This document shows positions 36,552 to 46,614 of a stretch of 64,000 nucleotides of DNA, piece by piece (the first letter of the stretch is position 1; every line of letters begins with the position of its first letter). The DNA comes from Sphingomonas sp. Leaf208. Lineage in GTDB: Bacteria; Pseudomonadota; Alphaproteobacteria; Sphingomonadales; Sphingomonadaceae. Location of the stretch: positions 469,239 to 533,238 of the forward strand of contig NZ_LMKH01000023.1 of assembly GCF_001421415.1 (NCBI RefSeq). Reading direction: 5' to 3'. The notes under the pieces are model-generated. The model was not told the DNA's origin. It worked only from the letters and a program-made list of their open reading frames with translations, and did no database searches. Both the position numbers and the translations under genes were made by a program.

Positions 36552-37916
36552 TTAACGAAGTCGATTGCCCTTGAGCTTCGCCTTCTTGATCAGGTCGCCA
36601 TATTGGTGCGCCAGCAGGTGCGACTGGATCTGGGTCACCGTGTCCATCGTCACGTTGACGACGATCAGCAGGCTCGTGCCACCAAGGTAGAACGGGATCT
36701 GCAACGCGGTCACCAGATATTCCGGCAACAGGCAGATGATCGTCAGATACGCCGCACCGATCACGGTGATGCGCGTCAGCACGTAATCGAAATAGTTTTC
36801 GGTGTTCTTGCCCGGGCGGATGCCGGGAATGAACCCGCCATTGCGCTTCAGGTTGTCGGCGGTTTCCTCGGGGTTGAAGACGACCGCGGTGTAGAAGAAC
36901 GAGAAGAAGATGATGCCGGCGCCGTAGAGCAGCATGTACACGGGCGAACCATGCTGAAGGTACTGGTTGAGGGTGATGACGAAATCACCCCACTTCGATT
37001 CACCTGCGACACGCTGACCGGCGAACTGCGAGATCGTCAGCGGCATCAGCAGCAGCGACGACGCGAAGATCGGCGGGATGACGCCGGCGGTGTTGATCTT
37101 CAGCGGCAGGTGGCTGCGATCGGCCTGCATGCCGCGCTGCGTCTGGCGCTTGGGATACTGGATCAGGATGCGGCGCTGCGCGCGCTCCATGAAGCAGATG
37201 AAGAGGATCAGCACGACCACCGCGACGACGATGCCGATCAGCTTGATCGGATCGAGCGAGCCCGAACGGCCGCCTTCGAGCAGGTTGACGAGCGTGACGG
37301 GGAGATGCGCGACGATGCCGGCCATGATGATCAGCGAGACGCCGTTGCCGATACCGCGGCTGGTGATCTGCTCGCCGAGCCACATCAGGAACATCGTACC
37401 GCCGATCAGCGAGATGACCGCGGCGACGCGGAACATCATGCCGGGCTCGATGACCGCCTGGATGCCTTGTGCTGCACCAAGCGTCTCAAGGCCGACGGCG
37501 ATGAAATAGCCCTGCACCGCGGTCAGCCCGACGGTGCCGTAGCGCGTGTACTGGTTCAGGCGCTTGCGACCCGATTCGCCGTCCTTCTTGATGGCGGCGA
37601 GCGTCGGCGACAGCGAGGTCGCGAGCTGCACCACGATCGAGGCGGTGATGTAGGGCATCACGCCGAGCGCGATCAGCGACATGCGGCTGAGCGAGCCACC
37701 CGAGAAGGTGTTGAAGAAATCGAGCACGCCGCCCTGCGTCTGCTGCGAGAGCAGGCCGAGCGCGGTCGGGTCGACACCCGGCAGGGGGACATAGCTGAGC
37801 AGGCGGAAAATGATCAGCGCACCGATCGTGAACCACAACCGCTTCTTGAGGTCGGTCGCCTTCGCGAATTTCGAAAGGCTGATGCTTTGCGCCATCTGGT
37901 CGGCTGCGGATGCCAT
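36552..37916 (-). CDS. secY: preprotein translocase subunit SecY
   Basis: The pore-forming subunit of the Sec translocon in the inner membrane, working with SecE and SecA. The 454-aa protein has ten transmembrane helices, the plug and N-terminal FRLLSYVPLPGVDP, the cytoplasmic loop RRILIQYPKRQ (about residue 250) and the GFIPGIRPGKNTENYFDYVL segment (about 363). ATG at 37916 lies 11 bases after CAGGACGAT. Unusually, about 400 bases with a REP separate it from rplO. Confidence 0.97.
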   Translation of the reverse strand: MASAADQMAQSISLSKFAKATDLKKRLWFTIGALIIFRLLSYVPLPGVDPTALGLLSQQTQGGVLDFFNTFSGGSLSRMSLIALGVMPYITASIVVQLATSLSPTLAAIKKDGESGRKRLNQYTRYGTVGLTAVQGYFIAVGLETLGAAQGIQAVIEPGMMFRVAAVISLIGGTMFLMWLGEQITSRGIGNGVSLIIMAGIVAHLPVTLVNLLEGGRSGSLDPIKLIGIVVAVVVLILFICFMERAQRRILIQYPKRQTQRGMQADRSHLPLKINTAGVIPPIFASSLLLMPLTISQFAGQRVAGESKWGDFVITLNQYLQHGSPVYMLLYGAGIIFFSFFYTAVVFNPEETADNLKRNGGFIPGIRPGKNTENYFDYVLTRITVIGAAYLTIICLLPEYLVTALQIPFYLGGTSLLIVVNVTMDTVTQIQSHLLAHQYGDLIKKAKLKGNRLR

Positions 37917-38312
37917 GCGTGTGATCGTCCTGGAAACAAAGAAGGCGGGATGCGTTGTGACCGCCCCCGCCGCTCATATAGGCGCACGGGCGCGCTTGTC
38001 TAATGGCTAAGGCGGATATGGATAGGTGGCGGGACCACCTCGTCAATTGATTTACCCTGCCACATCGGTCGCACCCGGACCAATTAACCCATTCCGTTCG
38101 TCCCGAGTAGCCGTCGAGCTTGTCGAGACGGCGTATCGAAGGACTGACCCGCTTGGGTCTTGTACCTCGATACGAGTTCTCGACTGCGCTCGACCTCTAC
38201 TCGGCACGAACGGGATGGGGGAGAGATCGTATAGGTTGCCGCGGCGGAGCGACTAAGAGGGACTTAACAAAAAAGGGAGGGAGCGCACTCGGCACCCCCT
38301 CCCCCATCAAGG
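37917..38312. other. 396-base gap between rplO and secY
   Basis: Usually rplO and secY are almost adjacent. Here the gap holds a REP-like inverted pair (38094-38213) and otherwise nothing recognisable. There is no clear promoter for secY. Confidence 0.6.
38094..38213. repeat. REP-like inverted pair, family 5 (GAGTAGnnGTCGAG)
   Basis: Left arm CCGTTCGTCCCGAGTAGCCG then TCGAGCTTGTCGAGAC; right arm CTCTACTCGGCACGAACGG preceded by GTCTCG-like and GCGCTCGACC blocks. The arms match as inverted copies with several substitutions, and each contains a small internal hairpin. Confidence 0.75.
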
Positions 38313-38855
38313 TCAGGCCTTGAACGACGCCTTGTGCGCCGCACGCTCCTTGTACTTCACGCCCTTTTTGGCGGCAGCCTTCTCGGCTGCGGGCACGAAG
38401 TGGATCACCTCGACCTTGCCGCCGATCTTCTCGACCGCTTCGATCGCGCCCTTGGACGCGCCGTCGACGGTGAACGAGAGGACCGTGGTGAGCTCGCCCT
38501 TGGCGAGGAGGCGGACGCCGTCCTTGCCGCCGCGTGCCAGGCCAGCGGCCTTCAGCGCGTCGTGGTCGAGCGTTGCATTGGCTTCGATCTTGCCGGCATC
38601 GACCGCGAGCTGGATCGCGCCGATGTTGACCTCTGCGAAGTCCTTGCGGAAGATGTTGTTGAAGCCGCGCTTAGGCAGACGCATGTGCAGTGGCATCTGG
38701 CCGCCTTCGAAGCCGGCGATGGACACGCCCTCGCGGCTCTTCTGGCCCTTCTGGCCGCGGCCTGCGGTCTTGCCCTTGCCCGAGCCGATGCCGCGTCCGA
38801 CGCGCATCTTGGACTTACGGGCACCTTCGTTATCGCGGAGTTCGTTGAGCTTCAT
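38313..38855 (-). CDS. rplO: 50S ribosomal protein L15
   Basis: A 180-aa large-subunit protein, somewhat longer than E. coli L15 because of a C-terminal basic tail of about 30 residues ([20 protein letters not shown]). It begins [20 protein letters not shown] and has [21 protein letters not shown] (split across residues 33-53), typical of the family. Part of the spc operon, following rpmD. Confidence 0.96.
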   Translation of the reverse strand: MKLNELRDNEGARKSKMRVGRGIGSGKGKTAGRGQKGQKSREGVSIAGFEGGQMPLHMRLPKRGFNNIFRKDFAEVNIGAIQLAVDAGKIEANATLDHDALKAAGLARGGKDGVRLLAKGELTTVLSFTVDGASKGAIEAVEKIGGKVEVIHFVPAAEKAAAKKGVKYKERAAHKASFKA

Positions 38856-38975
38856 GGTAATGCACTCGCTTTCGCTTGTTACGCGCTGGTTTGAAATCGC
38901 CGGGTTCGAATCCGGAAATAAGGAAGGGGGCCGTTAGCCCCCTTCCCGGTATTTGTCACTAGGTAGCGTGAAGGC

Positions 38976-39152
38976 TCAGCCTTCGACCGACACCATGTGC
39001 TGCACCTTGCGGATCATGCCGCGGACCTCTGGGCTGTCTTCCAGCTCGCGGGTCTTGTGCATCTTGTTGAGACCGAGACCGATCAGCGTTGCGCGCTGAT
39101 CCTTCTCGCGGCGGATCGGCGAACCGGTCTGCGTGATCTTGATGGTTGCCAT
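38976..39152 (-). CDS. rpmD: 50S ribosomal protein L30
   Basis: A short 58-aa ribosomal protein in its standard place between rpsE and rplO. The reading frame gives [40 protein letters not shown] and a MIRKVQHMV end, matching L30 throughout. Only 6 bases separate its start from the rpsE stop. Confidence 0.95.
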   Translation of the reverse strand: MATIKITQTGSPIRREKDQRATLIGLGLNKMHKTRELEDSPEVRGMIRKVQHMVSVEG

Positions 39153-39158
39153 GATCGC

Positions 39159-39953
39159 TTACTCCGTGATCGCAGCTGCATCGGCCTCGGCGGTCTTCGA
39201 ACCACCATGGCCGAGCAGGTCGGCGATCTTCTTGCCGCGACGCTGTGCGACGGCCTTGGGCGAGGTCTGCTCGCCAAGGGCCTCGAACGTGGCGCGGATC
39301 ATGTTGTAGGGGTTCGACGTGCCGACCGACTTGGTCACAACGTCCGCAACGCCCAGCGATTCGAAGACTGCGCGCATCGGGCCACCGGCGATGATGCCCG
39401 TACCCTGAGGTGCCGACCGCAGCGTGACCTTGCCGGCACCGAAGTGACCGTTGCCGTCATGATGCAGCGTGCGACCGTCCTTCAACGGAACGCGAACCAT
39501 CTTCTTCTTGGCAGCAGCCGTCGCCTTCGAGATGGCTTCCGGCACTTCGCGTGCCTTGCCGTGACCAAAGCCTGCACGACCCTTGCCGTCGCCGACGACG
39601 ACCAGCGCTGCGAAACCGAAGCGCTTACCGCCCTTGACCGTCTTCGAGACGCGGTTGATGTGCACCAGCTTCTCGATCAGCTCTTCGCCGCCATCGTCCG
39701 CACCCGGACGACCGCCACGATTGTCGCGACCGCGACCGCCGTCGCGACCACCGCGGTTGCCGCCTGGGCCACCGCTGCGGTTGCCGCCGGGACCACCACG
39801 ACCACCGCCGCCGCCGCCACCGGGACCGCCGCGACCGCGACCGCCACCGTTGTTGCCCTGGTAGCCAGTGCTCTGCGGAACATTCTGACCCGTGACGTCC
39901 TGTGCGGTCGTCTCGGGAGCGATTACTGCCGGCGTGTTGTTTTCGTCAGCCAT
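39159..39953 (-). CDS. rpsE: 30S ribosomal protein S5 with RGG-rich N-terminal extension
   Basis: Small-subunit protein important for decoding accuracy. The S5 core starts near residue 91 ([20 protein letters not shown]) and includes [14 protein letters not shown] and [15 protein letters not shown]. The 264-aa length exceeds E. coli S5 (167 aa). The difference is mostly an N-terminal extension of about 90 residues: an acidic, Thr-rich start, then residues 36-85 dominated by Gly, Arg, Pro and Asn in RGG and GGPGGN repeats, as in RNA-binding RGG boxes. The frame is continuous from an ATG in the usual overlap region, so the extension is genuine. Confidence 0.94.
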   Translation of the reverse strand: MADENNTPAVIAPETTAQDVTGQNVPQSTGYQGNNGGGRGRGGPGGGGGGGRGGPGGNRSGGPGGNRGGRDGGRGRDNRGGRPGADDGGEELIEKLVHINRVSKTVKGGKRFGFAALVVVGDGKGRAGFGHGKAREVPEAISKATAAAKKKMVRVPLKDGRTLHHDGNGHFGAGKVTLRSAPQGTGIIAGGPMRAVFESLGVADVVTKSVGTSNPYNMIRATFEALGEQTSPKAVAQRRGKKIADLLGHGGSKTAEADAAAITE

Positions 39954-39956
39954 GTC

Positions 39957-40313
39957 TTAGAACTCCAATCCGGCTTCGCGCGCGGCATCGGCAAGAGCCT
40001 TCACGCGACCGTGGTAGAGGAAGCCGCCGCGATCGAACACGACCTGGGTCACGCCCGCTGCCTTGGCAGCCTCGGCGACGCGCTTGCCGACCGAAGTCGC
40101 CGCGTCGATGTTGGCGCCGGACGTGCCGCGCACGTCCTTCTCCAGCGTCGAGGCCGATGCGACCGTCGTGCCGGCGGCATCGTCGATCACCTGAGCGTAG
40201 ATGTGCTTGCCCGAGCGATGCACCGACAACCGAGGACGGGTGCCTGCACGTGCGCGGAGCGCAGTACGGTTGCGGCGACGCCGCTTGGCGAAAAGAGAAA
40301 GTCCCTTGGTCAT
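39957..40313 (-). CDS. rplR: 50S ribosomal protein L18
   Basis: A 118-aa protein that binds 5S rRNA. It begins [20 protein letters not shown] and has [20 protein letters not shown] and [20 protein letters not shown], the usual L18 signatures. ATG at 40313 overlaps the rplF stop by one base (TAATG). Confidence 0.96.
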   Translation of the reverse strand: MTKGLSLFAKRRRRNRTALRARAGTRPRLSVHRSGKHIYAQVIDDAAGTTVASASTLEKDVRGTSGANIDAATSVGKRVAEAAKAAGVTQVVFDRGGFLYHGRVKALADAAREAGLEF

Positions 40314-40846
40314 TACTTCTTCTTCCCTTCCTTGCGGAAGATGAACTCGCCGTCGTACTTGATACCCTTGCCCTTGTAAGGCTCGGGCTTGCGCCACTGA
40401 CGAATTTCCGCGGCCAGCTGACCGACCATCTGCTTGTCCGAACCCGAGATCTCGATCGTCGTGTTGTCGGGGGTCTTGACTTCGATCCCCTCCGGAACGT
40501 CGATGTTGACGTCATGGCTGTAGCCGAGCTGCAGCTTGAGGTTGCGACCCTGCGCCGCGGCACGATAGCCGACGCCGGTGATCAGCAGCTTCTTGGTGAA
40601 GCCTTCCGACACGCCGGTGACCAGGTTCTGCACCATGGTCCGCTGCATGCCCCAGAACGCGCGAGCGCGCTTGGTGTCGTTGGCCGGCTGCACCGAAATG
40701 CCGCCGTCTTTGATCGTGTAGCTGATCTCGTCGCGAAGCGGCATCTTGAGGGTACCCTTGGGGCCCTTCATCGTCAGCTGCTTGTTCTCGATGGTCGGCG
40801 TGATGCCTGCCGGTACGGTGACCGGCTTCTTACCAATGCGGCTCAT
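40313..40846 (-). CDS. rplF: 50S ribosomal protein L6
   Basis: A 177-aa large-subunit protein near the factor-binding site. Signature segments are [14 protein letters not shown], a [20 protein letters not shown] region (about residue 83) and the C-terminal [13 protein letters not shown]. Its stop overlaps rplR and its start overlaps the rpsH stop (both one base), so the trio is tightly coupled. Confidence 0.97.
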   Translation of the reverse strand: MSRIGKKPVTVPAGITPTIENKQLTMKGPKGTLKMPLRDEISYTIKDGGISVQPANDTKRARAFWGMQRTMVQNLVTGVSEGFTKKLLITGVGYRAAAQGRNLKLQLGYSHDVNIDVPEGIEVKTPDNTTIEISGSDKQMVGQLAAEIRQWRKPEPYKGKGIKYDGEFIFRKEGKKK

Positions 40847-41241
40847 CAGAACACCTCCGCGAGGACTTCGCCGCCGACGTTCTGCTCGCGTGCTTCGGAA
40901 TCCGACAGCACGCCGCGGGGCGTCGAGACGATGGTGATGCCGAGGCCGTTACGGACGCGCGGGAGTTCCTGCGAGCCGGAATAGACGCGACGGCCGGGCT
41001 TCGAGACGCGCGCGACATGCTTGATCGCAGGCTGGCCCTCGAAATACTTCAGCTCGATGCGAAGGCCGGCCGCGGGGCCCATCTGCTCTTCGCTATAGCC
41101 ACGGATATAGCCTTCGCGCTGCAGAACGTCGAGCACGCGGACGCGCAGCTTCGACGCCGGCGTGAGGACGGAGTCCTTCTTCGCGCGCTGGCCATTACGG
41201 ATACGGGTGAGCAAATCACCCAGGGGATCGGTCACTGCCAT
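40846..41241 (-). CDS. rpsH: 30S ribosomal protein S8
   Basis: A 131-aa primary 16S rRNA-binding protein that in E. coli also represses spc operon translation. It has [14 protein letters not shown] at the N-terminus and [20 protein letters not shown] and GGEVLAEVF at the C-terminus. It overlaps rplF (TGATG). Confidence 0.97.
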   Translation of the reverse strand: MAVTDPLGDLLTRIRNGQRAKKDSVLTPASKLRVRVLDVLQREGYIRGYSEEQMGPAAGLRIELKYFEGQPAIKHVARVSKPGRRVYSGSQELPRVRNGLGITIVSTPRGVLSDSEAREQNVGGEVLAEVF

Positions 41242-41251
41242 GATTTAGTCC

Positions 41252-41557
41252 TTACCAGCTCGACTTCGTGACGCCGGGGATGAGGCCCTTGTTGGCCAGA
41301 TCGCGCAGCTGAATACGGCAGAGCCGGAACTTGCGGTAATAGGCGCGCGGGCGACCGGTCAGTTCGCACCGGTTACGGATGCGGGTCGGGTTCGCGTTAC
41401 GCGGCAGTGCCGCCATCTTGAGGCGAGCGATCAGACGCTCACCATCGTCGAGCGTCTTGTCCGCTGCGATTGCCTTCAGTGCCGCGTACTTCGGGGCATA
41501 CTGCTTGACCATGCGCTTGCGGCGCTCGTTCTTGTTGACTGAACTCAGTTTCGCCAT
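41252..41557 (-). CDS. rpsN: 30S ribosomal protein S14
   Basis: A 101-aa protein of the zinc-free long form, shown by length and by the lack of a CxxC pair near the [20 protein letters not shown] motif (about residue 63). It is separated from rplE by a REP pair, but follows it in normal spc order. Confidence 0.96.
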   Translation of the reverse strand: MAKLSSVNKNERRKRMVKQYAPKYAALKAIAADKTLDDGERLIARLKMAALPRNANPTRIRNRCELTGRPRAYYRKFRLCRIQLRDLANKGLIPGVTKSSW

Positions 41558-41581
41558 CGACTTAAGTTCTTTCTTTGCTAG

Positions 41582-41678
41582 CTCCCCTCCCGCTTGCGGG
41601 AGGGGTTGGGGGAGGGAAGGACCAACGCCCGTTAGGCGCGAGGCCCCTCCCCTGACCCCTCCCGCAAGCGGGAGGGGG
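41582..41678. repeat. REP-like inverted pair, family 3, inside the spc operon
   Basis: Arms CTCCCCTCCCGCTTGCGGGA and TCCCGCAAGCGGGAGGGGG with inner GGGGGAGGG and CCCTCCCC blocks. It occupies nearly the whole gap between rplE and rpsN. Confidence 0.88.
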
Positions 41679-41685
41679 ACTTAGA

Positions 41686-42309
41686 TTAAGCTGCCTTCTT
41701 CTCGTCGGCAGCGTCGTCTTCGATCGGGAACGGGAAACCGAACAGGCGGAGAAGCTCGCGAGCCTCGTCGTCCGTCTTTGCGGTCGTCGTCACGATCACA
41801 TCCATGCCGCGGACCTTGTCGACCCGGTCATAGCTGATTTCTGGGAACACGATCTGCTCCTTGATACCGCAGGCGTAGTTGCCACGGCCATCGAAGCTCT
41901 TCGGGTTGAGGCCGCGGAAATCGCGGACGCGGGGAAGAGCGATCGTGATGAAACGGTCGAGAAACTCGTACATGCGCTCGCGGCGAAGGGTGACCTTCAC
42001 ACCGATCGGCATGCCCTCACGCAGCTTGAACTGCGCGATCGACTTCTTGGCCTTCGTCACGACAGGCTTCTGACCGGCGATCAGCTCCATTTCGGAAGCA
42101 GCCTGGTCGACCTTCTTCTTGTCCTGCGTGGCTTCGCCGACGCCCATGTTCAGCACGATCTTGTCGAGCCGGGGGATCTCCATGACGTTCTTGTAACCGA
42201 ACTTCTCGGTCATCGCCTTGATGATCGTCTCGTCGTACAGCTTGCGCATGCGCGCAACGTAGACGGCCTCGGTGCCGGTGTTCTCAGCGCCAGTGTTCTG
42301 ATCAACCAT
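41686..42309 (-). CDS. rplE: 50S ribosomal protein L5
   Basis: A 207-aa 5S rRNA-binding protein. After about 20 extra N-terminal residues ([15 protein letters not shown]) it shows [25 protein letters not shown] (about residue 54), [19 protein letters not shown] (about 98) and the [20 protein letters not shown] end. ATG at 42309 overlaps the rplX end by 8 bases. Confidence 0.96.
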   Translation of the reverse strand: MVDQNTGAENTGTEAVYVARMRKLYDETIIKAMTEKFGYKNVMEIPRLDKIVLNMGVGEATQDKKKVDQAASEMELIAGQKPVVTKAKKSIAQFKLREGMPIGVKVTLRRERMYEFLDRFITIALPRVRDFRGLNPKSFDGRGNYACGIKEQIVFPEISYDRVDKVRGMDVIVTTTAKTDDEARELLRLFGFPFPIEDDAADEKKAA

Positions 42310-42619
42310 TGATCTTCTCCCCGGTCTTGACGGCGACGCGGACCTTCTTGCCGTCCTGCTCCTCGAAGCGGACGCGGGTCGGCTTGCCGTCGGCGGTCAC
42401 GTGCGCGACCTTCGAAACGTGCATCGGTGCTTCCTTGCGGATCAGGCCACCCTGCGGGTCACCCTGAGTCGGCTTGGTGTGGCGCACGGCGATGTTGACG
42501 CCCGATACGACGACCTTGTCGGTCTTCGGCATGGAGACGGTGACTTCACCGGTCTTGCCCTTGTCCTTGCCGGACAGGACGATGACCTTGTCACCCTTCT
42601 TGATACGCTGCGACGCCAT
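42302..42619 (-). CDS. rplX: 50S ribosomal protein L24
   Basis: A 105-aa assembly-initiating large-subunit protein with the KOW motif [20 protein letters not shown] (residues 7-26) and [17 protein letters not shown]. The ATG at 42619 overlaps the rplN stop (TAATG). The frame is open upstream through rplN, but L24 proteins begin here. Confidence 0.96.
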   Translation of the reverse strand: MASQRIKKGDKVIVLSGKDKGKTGEVTVSMPKTDKVVVSGVNIAVRHTKPTQGDPQGGLIRKEAPMHVSKVAHVTADGKPTRVRFEEQDGKKVRVAVKTGEKING

Positions 42620-42987
42620 TACAGCACCTCCGGCGCAAGGCTGATGATCTTCATGTGCTTCTTGCCGCGCAGCTCGCGAACGACTGGGCCGAAGATACGG
42701 GTGCCGATCGGCTCCTCGTTCTTGTTGACCAGCACCGCGGCGTTGCCGTCGAAGCGAATGACCGTACCGTCTGCACGGCGGATATCCTTGGCGGTACGCA
42801 CGATCACCGCGCGGTGAACGTCGCCCTTCTTCACACGGCCACGTGGCTGCGCTTCCTTGATGCTGACGACGATGATGTCGCCAACGCCTGCAACACGACG
42901 CTTGGAACCCCCAAGCACCTTGATGCACTGCACCCGCTTCGCGCCGCTGTTGTCAGCGACGTCGAGATTGGACTGCATCTGGATCAT
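42619..42987 (-). CDS. rplN: 50S ribosomal protein L14
   Basis: A 122-aa protein at the subunit interface. It begins [20 protein letters not shown], has [15 protein letters not shown] (about residue 36), [19 protein letters not shown] (about 84) and [10 protein letters not shown] at the end. It is the first gene of the spc unit and follows a 163-base spacer after rpsQ. Confidence 0.97.
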   Translation of the reverse strand: MIQMQSNLDVADNSGAKRVQCIKVLGGSKRRVAGVGDIIVVSIKEAQPRGRVKKGDVHRAVIVRTAKDIRRADGTVIRFDGNAAVLVNKNEEPIGTRIFGPVVRELRGKKHMKIISLAPEVL

Positions 42988-43039
42988 GGATCCGTATCCC
43001 TTCTCTGTCTCTGGGGTCGATACCGACCGAACCCCGCCT

Positions 43040-43075
43040 AAAAAATCACCCCGCCACGGACGAACCGCAGCGGGG
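43040..43075 (-). terminator. terminator-like hairpin between rpsQ and rplN
   Basis: On the minus strand CCCCGC and GCGGGG enclose a second pairing (CGG with CCG), followed after TGA by six T residues (plus-strand A-run 43040-43045). It could partly terminate or attenuate transcription between the S10 and spc units. Confidence 0.6.
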
Positions 43076-43150
43076 AGGAGCGGCCGCTTAGCCGTTCCAG
43101 TTTACGAAAACAAGAGTGCAGGGAGTTGCCCCCCTGCCCTTGTGTTTGAT

Positions 43151-43423
43151 TCAGCCCTCGGCCGAAGCCCGCTCCGGCGTCGCGTGGGTGTTGACCCGCT
43201 CGATAACCTTCCAGGTCTTCAGCTTGGAGATCGGTGCGGTCTCTTCGATCCGCACGGTCTCGCCCTGCTTGAACTCGTTGCTCTCGTCATGAGCATGATA
43301 CTTCTTCGAGCGACGGATGATCTTCCCGTAGAGCGGGTGCTTCACCTTACGCTCGACGTTCACGACCACCGTCTTGTCGCCCTTGTCGGACACGACCAGA
43401 CCGGTCAGCACGCGCTTCGGCAT
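43151..43423 (-). CDS. rpsQ: 30S ribosomal protein S17
   Basis: A 90-aa OB-fold protein. It begins [20 protein letters not shown] and contains [19 protein letters not shown] and the [20 protein letters not shown] region (split at residue 52). It is the last gene of the S10 unit. Confidence 0.96.
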   Translation of the reverse strand: MPKRVLTGLVVSDKGDKTVVVNVERKVKHPLYGKIIRRSKKYHAHDESNEFKQGETVRIEETAPISKLKTWKVIERVNTHATPERASAEG

Positions 43424-43433
43424 GATACGTTCC

Positions 43434-43640
43434 TTACTTCGCGGCTTCAGCGCTGGTGCGCTGAGCCTGCAGGGTCTTGATGCGAGCGATGTCGCGGCGG
43501 ACCTCACGAACGCGGCTCGGCTTTTCGAGCTGGTTCGTGGCGGCCTGGAAGCGCAGGTTGAACTGCTCGCGCTTCAGTTCGCCGAGCGACTCCGACAGCT
43601 GGTCGTCGCTCTTGGTCTTCATGTCGTCGATACGAGCCAT
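43434..43640 (-). CDS. rpmC: 50S ribosomal protein L29
   Basis: A 68-aa helical protein near the exit tunnel. It contains [20 protein letters not shown] and [14 protein letters not shown]. The ATG at 43640 ([10 protein letters not shown]) is used; an internal ATG six codons later is possible. It follows rplP by 4 bases. Confidence 0.94.
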   Translation of the reverse strand: MARIDDMKTKSDDQLSESLGELKREQFNLRFQAATNQLEKPSRVREVRRDIARIKTLQAQRTSAEAAK

Positions 43641-43644
43641 GATC

Positions 43645-44079
43645 TTACTCGCCTCCCAGATGCGAGGTGTCGCCCAGGCGGGCAACGACCTTTACCTTGA
43701 TCGGCAGCTTCATGGCCGCCCGCTCGAACGCCTCGGCGGCGATCTTGCCGTCGACGCCGTCGAGCTCGAACAGGATCCGACCCGGCTTGACGCGAGCGGC
43801 CCAGTATTCCGGCGCGCCCTTGCCCTTACCCATGCGGACTTCGGCTGGCTTTCCCGAGACCGGAAGGTCTGGGAAAATGCGGATCCACAAACGCCCCTGG
43901 CGCTTCATGTGACGCGTGATCGCGCGGCGGGCCGCCTCGATCTGGCGTGCAGTGATCCGGTCGGGTTCCATCGCCTTGAGGCCGTAGGAGCCGAAATTGA
44001 GCGAGAAGCCACTCTTGGCGTCGCCCGAAATCTTGCCCTTGAAGGCCTTCCGGAACTTGGTCTTTTTTGGTTGCAGCAT
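43645..44079 (-). CDS. rplP: 50S ribosomal protein L16
   Basis: A 144-aa protein near the peptidyl-transferase centre. It begins [19 protein letters not shown] and has [39 protein letters not shown] and [19 protein letters not shown], all typical. It is in standard position between rpsC and rpmC. Confidence 0.97.
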   Translation of the reverse strand: MLQPKKTKFRKAFKGKISGDAKSGFSLNFGSYGLKAMEPDRITARQIEAARRAITRHMKRQGRLWIRIFPDLPVSGKPAEVRMGKGKGAPEYWAARVKPGRILFELDGVDGKIAAEAFERAAMKLPIKVKVVARLGDTSHLGGE

Positions 44080-44094
44080 GTCTGTTCCTGCCCC

Positions 44095-44802
44095 TTAGCG
44101 ACGATCGTCGCGCTGCGGCCGCACGCCGGAGGTCTGAGCCTCCATCATGATGCGGTCGTACGACGTCGGATCGTTGCCGAGAATCTCGCCCTTGAAGACC
44201 CAGACCTTCACGCCGCAAACGCCATAAGACGTGTGCGCCGTAGCCTCGGCATAATCGATGTTCGCGCGCAGCGTGTGCAACGGAACCCGACCCTCACGAT
44301 AGCTCTCCGACCGTGCGATCTCGGCGCCGCCAAGACGGCCACCGCAGTTCACCCGGATGCCCTCGGCACCGAGACGCATCGCCGACTGGACCGCACGCTT
44401 CATGGCGCGACGGAAGGCAATACGACGCTCGAGCTGATCGGCGATGCCCTGCGCGACGAGACGCGCATCGACTTCCGGCTTGCGGATCTCGACGATGTTC
44501 AGCGACACGGTCGACGACGTCATCTTGCCGATCGTCGAACGCAGCTTCTCGATGTCCGCACCCTTCTTGCCGATGATCACGCCGGGGCGTGCAGCGAAGA
44601 TGGAGATACGGGCCAGCTTGGCCGGACGCTCGATGACCACCTTGGAGATCGCAGCCTGCGGCAGCGTCTTCATGATGAATGCGCGGATCTTGAGATCCTC
44701 GAGCAGGAGCCGACCATAGTCGGCGCCTTCGGCGTACCAGCGGCTATCCCAGGTACGGTTGATCTGCAGACGCAGACCGATGGGGTTGCTCTTCTGACCC
44801 AT
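44095..44802 (-). CDS. rpsC: 30S ribosomal protein S3
   Basis: A 235-aa mRNA-entry-site protein with an N-terminal KH domain ([17 protein letters not shown], about residue 63) and the C-terminal S3 domain ([20 protein letters not shown], about 148). It begins [23 protein letters not shown] at 44802 overlaps rplV (TAATG). Confidence 0.97.
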   Translation of the reverse strand: MGQKSNPIGLRLQINRTWDSRWYAEGADYGRLLLEDLKIRAFIMKTLPQAAISKVVIERPAKLARISIFAARPGVIIGKKGADIEKLRSTIGKMTSSTVSLNIVEIRKPEVDARLVAQGIADQLERRIAFRRAMKRAVQSAMRLGAEGIRVNCGGRLGGAEIARSESYREGRVPLHTLRANIDYAEATAHTSYGVCGVKVWVFKGEILGNDPTSYDRIMMEAQTSGVRPQRDDRR

Positions 44803-45179
44803 TATGCTTCTTCCTGCTCGCGCACGACGATGCGCAGACGGCTGAATGGCTTGAGAATGCGGGTCGACTTGCCGCGGCCGCGGGTAGCGAAGCGCTTCAT
44901 CGTGATCGACTTGCCGACCGAAGCCTCGGCGACGACGAGGGCGTCGACGTCGAGGTTATGGTTGTTCTCGGCGTTGGCGATGGCCGAGGCCAGCACCTTG
45001 CGCGCTTCGATCGCCATGCCCTTGGTCGAGAAGGCGAGGATGTTCATCGCATCGCCGACCTTCTTGCCACGGATCAGCGCAGCCACGAGGCCGAGCTTCT
45101 GCGCGGAACCACGGATCTGCGTACCGACCGAAAGCGCCTCGTTGTCCGCGACCTTGCGCGGGCTGACTTGCTTAGACAT
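44802..45179 (-). CDS. rplV: 50S ribosomal protein L22
   Basis: A 125-aa exit-tunnel protein. It has [20 protein letters not shown] and a beta-hairpin region with [20 protein letters not shown], typical of L22. It overlaps rpsS by one base. Confidence 0.96.
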   Translation of the reverse strand: MSKQVSPRKVADNEALSVGTQIRGSAQKLGLVAALIRGKKVGDAMNILAFSTKGMAIEARKVLASAIANAENNHNLDVDALVVAEASVGKSITMKRFATRGRGKSTRILKPFSRLRIVVREQEEA

Positions 45180-45454
45180 CAGCGCTTGCCCTTCTTGTCG
45201 GCGGAGTGGCCAGGGAAGTAGCGCGTGGGCGCGAACTCACCGAGCTTCATGCCGACCATGTCTTCGTTGACCGAGACGGGCACGAACTTGCGGCCATTAT
45301 AGACGTTGAACGTGAGACCCACGAACGACGGCAGGATCGTCGAGCGACGCGACCAGGTCTTGATCGGCGAACGCGCGTTGGTGTCCTGGGCGGTTTCTGC
45401 CTTCTTGAGCAGATGAAGGTCCACGAAGGGGCCCTTCCAGACTGAACGAGCCAT
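45179..45454 (-). CDS. rpsS: 30S ribosomal protein S19
   Basis: A 91-aa head-domain protein. It begins [20 protein letters not shown] and has [20 protein letters not shown] and [14 protein letters not shown] [15 protein letters not shown]. One base separates it from the end of rplB. Confidence 0.97.
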   Translation of the reverse strand: MARSVWKGPFVDLHLLKKAETAQDTNARSPIKTWSRRSTILPSFVGLTFNVYNGRKFVPVSVNEDMVGMKLGEFAPTRYFPGHSADKKGKR

Positions 45455-45455
45455 G

Positions 45456-46295
45456 TTAGCCCTTCCTCTTCGTCGAATGACGCGACCGGATGATCATCTT
45501 GTCGGTCGACTTGTTATGACGCGTGCGCGCACCCTTCGTCGGCTTGCCCCAAGGCGTAACCGGATGACGGCCACCCGAGGTACGGCCTTCACCACCGCCG
45601 TGCGGATGGTCGACCGGGTTCTTGGCGACGCCGCGCGTCAGAGGACGGATACCCATCCAGCGCGAACGCCCTGCCTTGCCCAGGTTCTGGTTCTGGTTGT
45701 CGGGGTTCGAGACCGCGCCAACCGTCGCCATGCAATCGCTGCGGATGTAGCGCTGCTCGCCCGAGTTCAGGCGGACCATCACCATGCCCTTGTCGCGACC
45801 GACGACCTGCACGTACGTGCCGGCCGAACGGGCGATCTGACCACCCTTCATCGGCTTCATCTCCACGTTGTGGACGATGGTGCCGACCGGCATCTGACCG
45901 AGTTCCATGGCATTGCCTGGCTTCACGTCGGTCTTCTTGGCCGCGAGGACCTTGTCGCCGACGGCCAGACGCTGTGGCGCCAGGATGTAGGCGAGCTCCT
46001 CGTCCGGGTACTTGACCAGGGCGATGAACGCGGTGCGGTTGGGATCATACTCGATCCGCTCGACAGTGCCTTCGACGTCCCACTTGCGACGCTTGAAGTC
46101 GATGTAGCGGTACTTCTGCTTGTGACCGCCGGCGATGCCGCGCGAGGTCACATGGCCCTTGTTGTTACGACCGCCGGTCTTGTGCTTACCTTCGGTCAGC
46201 GCCTTGACGGGGCGACCCTTCCAGAGCGACGACTTGTCGACCAGGATGAGACCGCGGCGTGCCGGCGATGTCGGATTATAATGCTTGAGTGCCAT
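45456..46295 (-). CDS. rplB: 50S ribosomal protein L2
   Basis: A 279-aa primary rRNA-binding protein needed for peptidyl transfer. It begins [20 protein letters not shown], has [20 protein letters not shown] (about residue 44), the central [20 protein letters not shown] and the conserved [20 protein letters not shown] with the histidine implicated in activity (about 230). Confidence 0.98.
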   Translation of the reverse strand: MALKHYNPTSPARRGLILVDKSSLWKGRPVKALTEGKHKTGGRNNKGHVTSRGIAGGHKQKYRYIDFKRRKWDVEGTVERIEYDPNRTAFIALVKYPDEELAYILAPQRLAVGDKVLAAKKTDVKPGNAMELGQMPVGTIVHNVEMKPMKGGQIARSAGTYVQVVGRDKGMVMVRLNSGEQRYIRSDCMATVGAVSNPDNQNQNLGKAGRSRWMGIRPLTRGVAKNPVDHPHGGGEGRTSGGRHPVTPWGKPTKGARTRHNKSTDKMIIRSRHSTKRKG

Positions 46296-46299
46296 GGCC

Positions 46300-46614
46300 T
46301 CAGATCCCCGTCGTCACGTCGATGGACTGACCGTCCTTCAACGTCACGATTGCCTTTTTCATGTCGGAGCGCGAGTAGTTCGTGCCCTTCCACTTCTTGG
46401 TCTTGCCCTTCTGGACGAGCGTGTTCACGCCGACGACGTTCACGTCGAACAGCGCCTCTACGGCCGCCTTGATCTCGGGCTTCGTGGCATCGTTCGATAC
46501 CTTGAACACAACCGCGTTGAACTCCGACAGGGTCGTCGTCTTCTCGGTGATGTGCGGGGCGAGGATAACGTCGTAATGACGATTATCGATGCCCGCCTTC
46601 TGCTTCTTAGCCAT
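46300..46614 (-). CDS. rplW: 50S ribosomal protein L23
   Basis: A 104-aa exit-site protein and docking point for trigger factor and SRP. It has [14 protein letters not shown] near residue 18, [20 protein letters not shown] and the [20 protein letters not shown] segment. Its start overlaps the end of rplD by 8 bases. Confidence 0.96.
   Translation of the reverse strand: MAKKQKAGIDNRHYDVILAPHITEKTTTLSEFNAVVFKVSNDATKPEIKAAVEALFDVNVVGVNTLVQKGKTKKWKGTNYSRSDMKKAIVTLKDGQSIDVTTGI

Noticed and set aside
38997..40379. A 460-codon plus-strand frame across rpmD, rpsE and rplR
   Set aside because: Antisense to three ribosomal genes. Its Thr/Ala-rich stretch mirrors the Gly/Arg repeat of S5.
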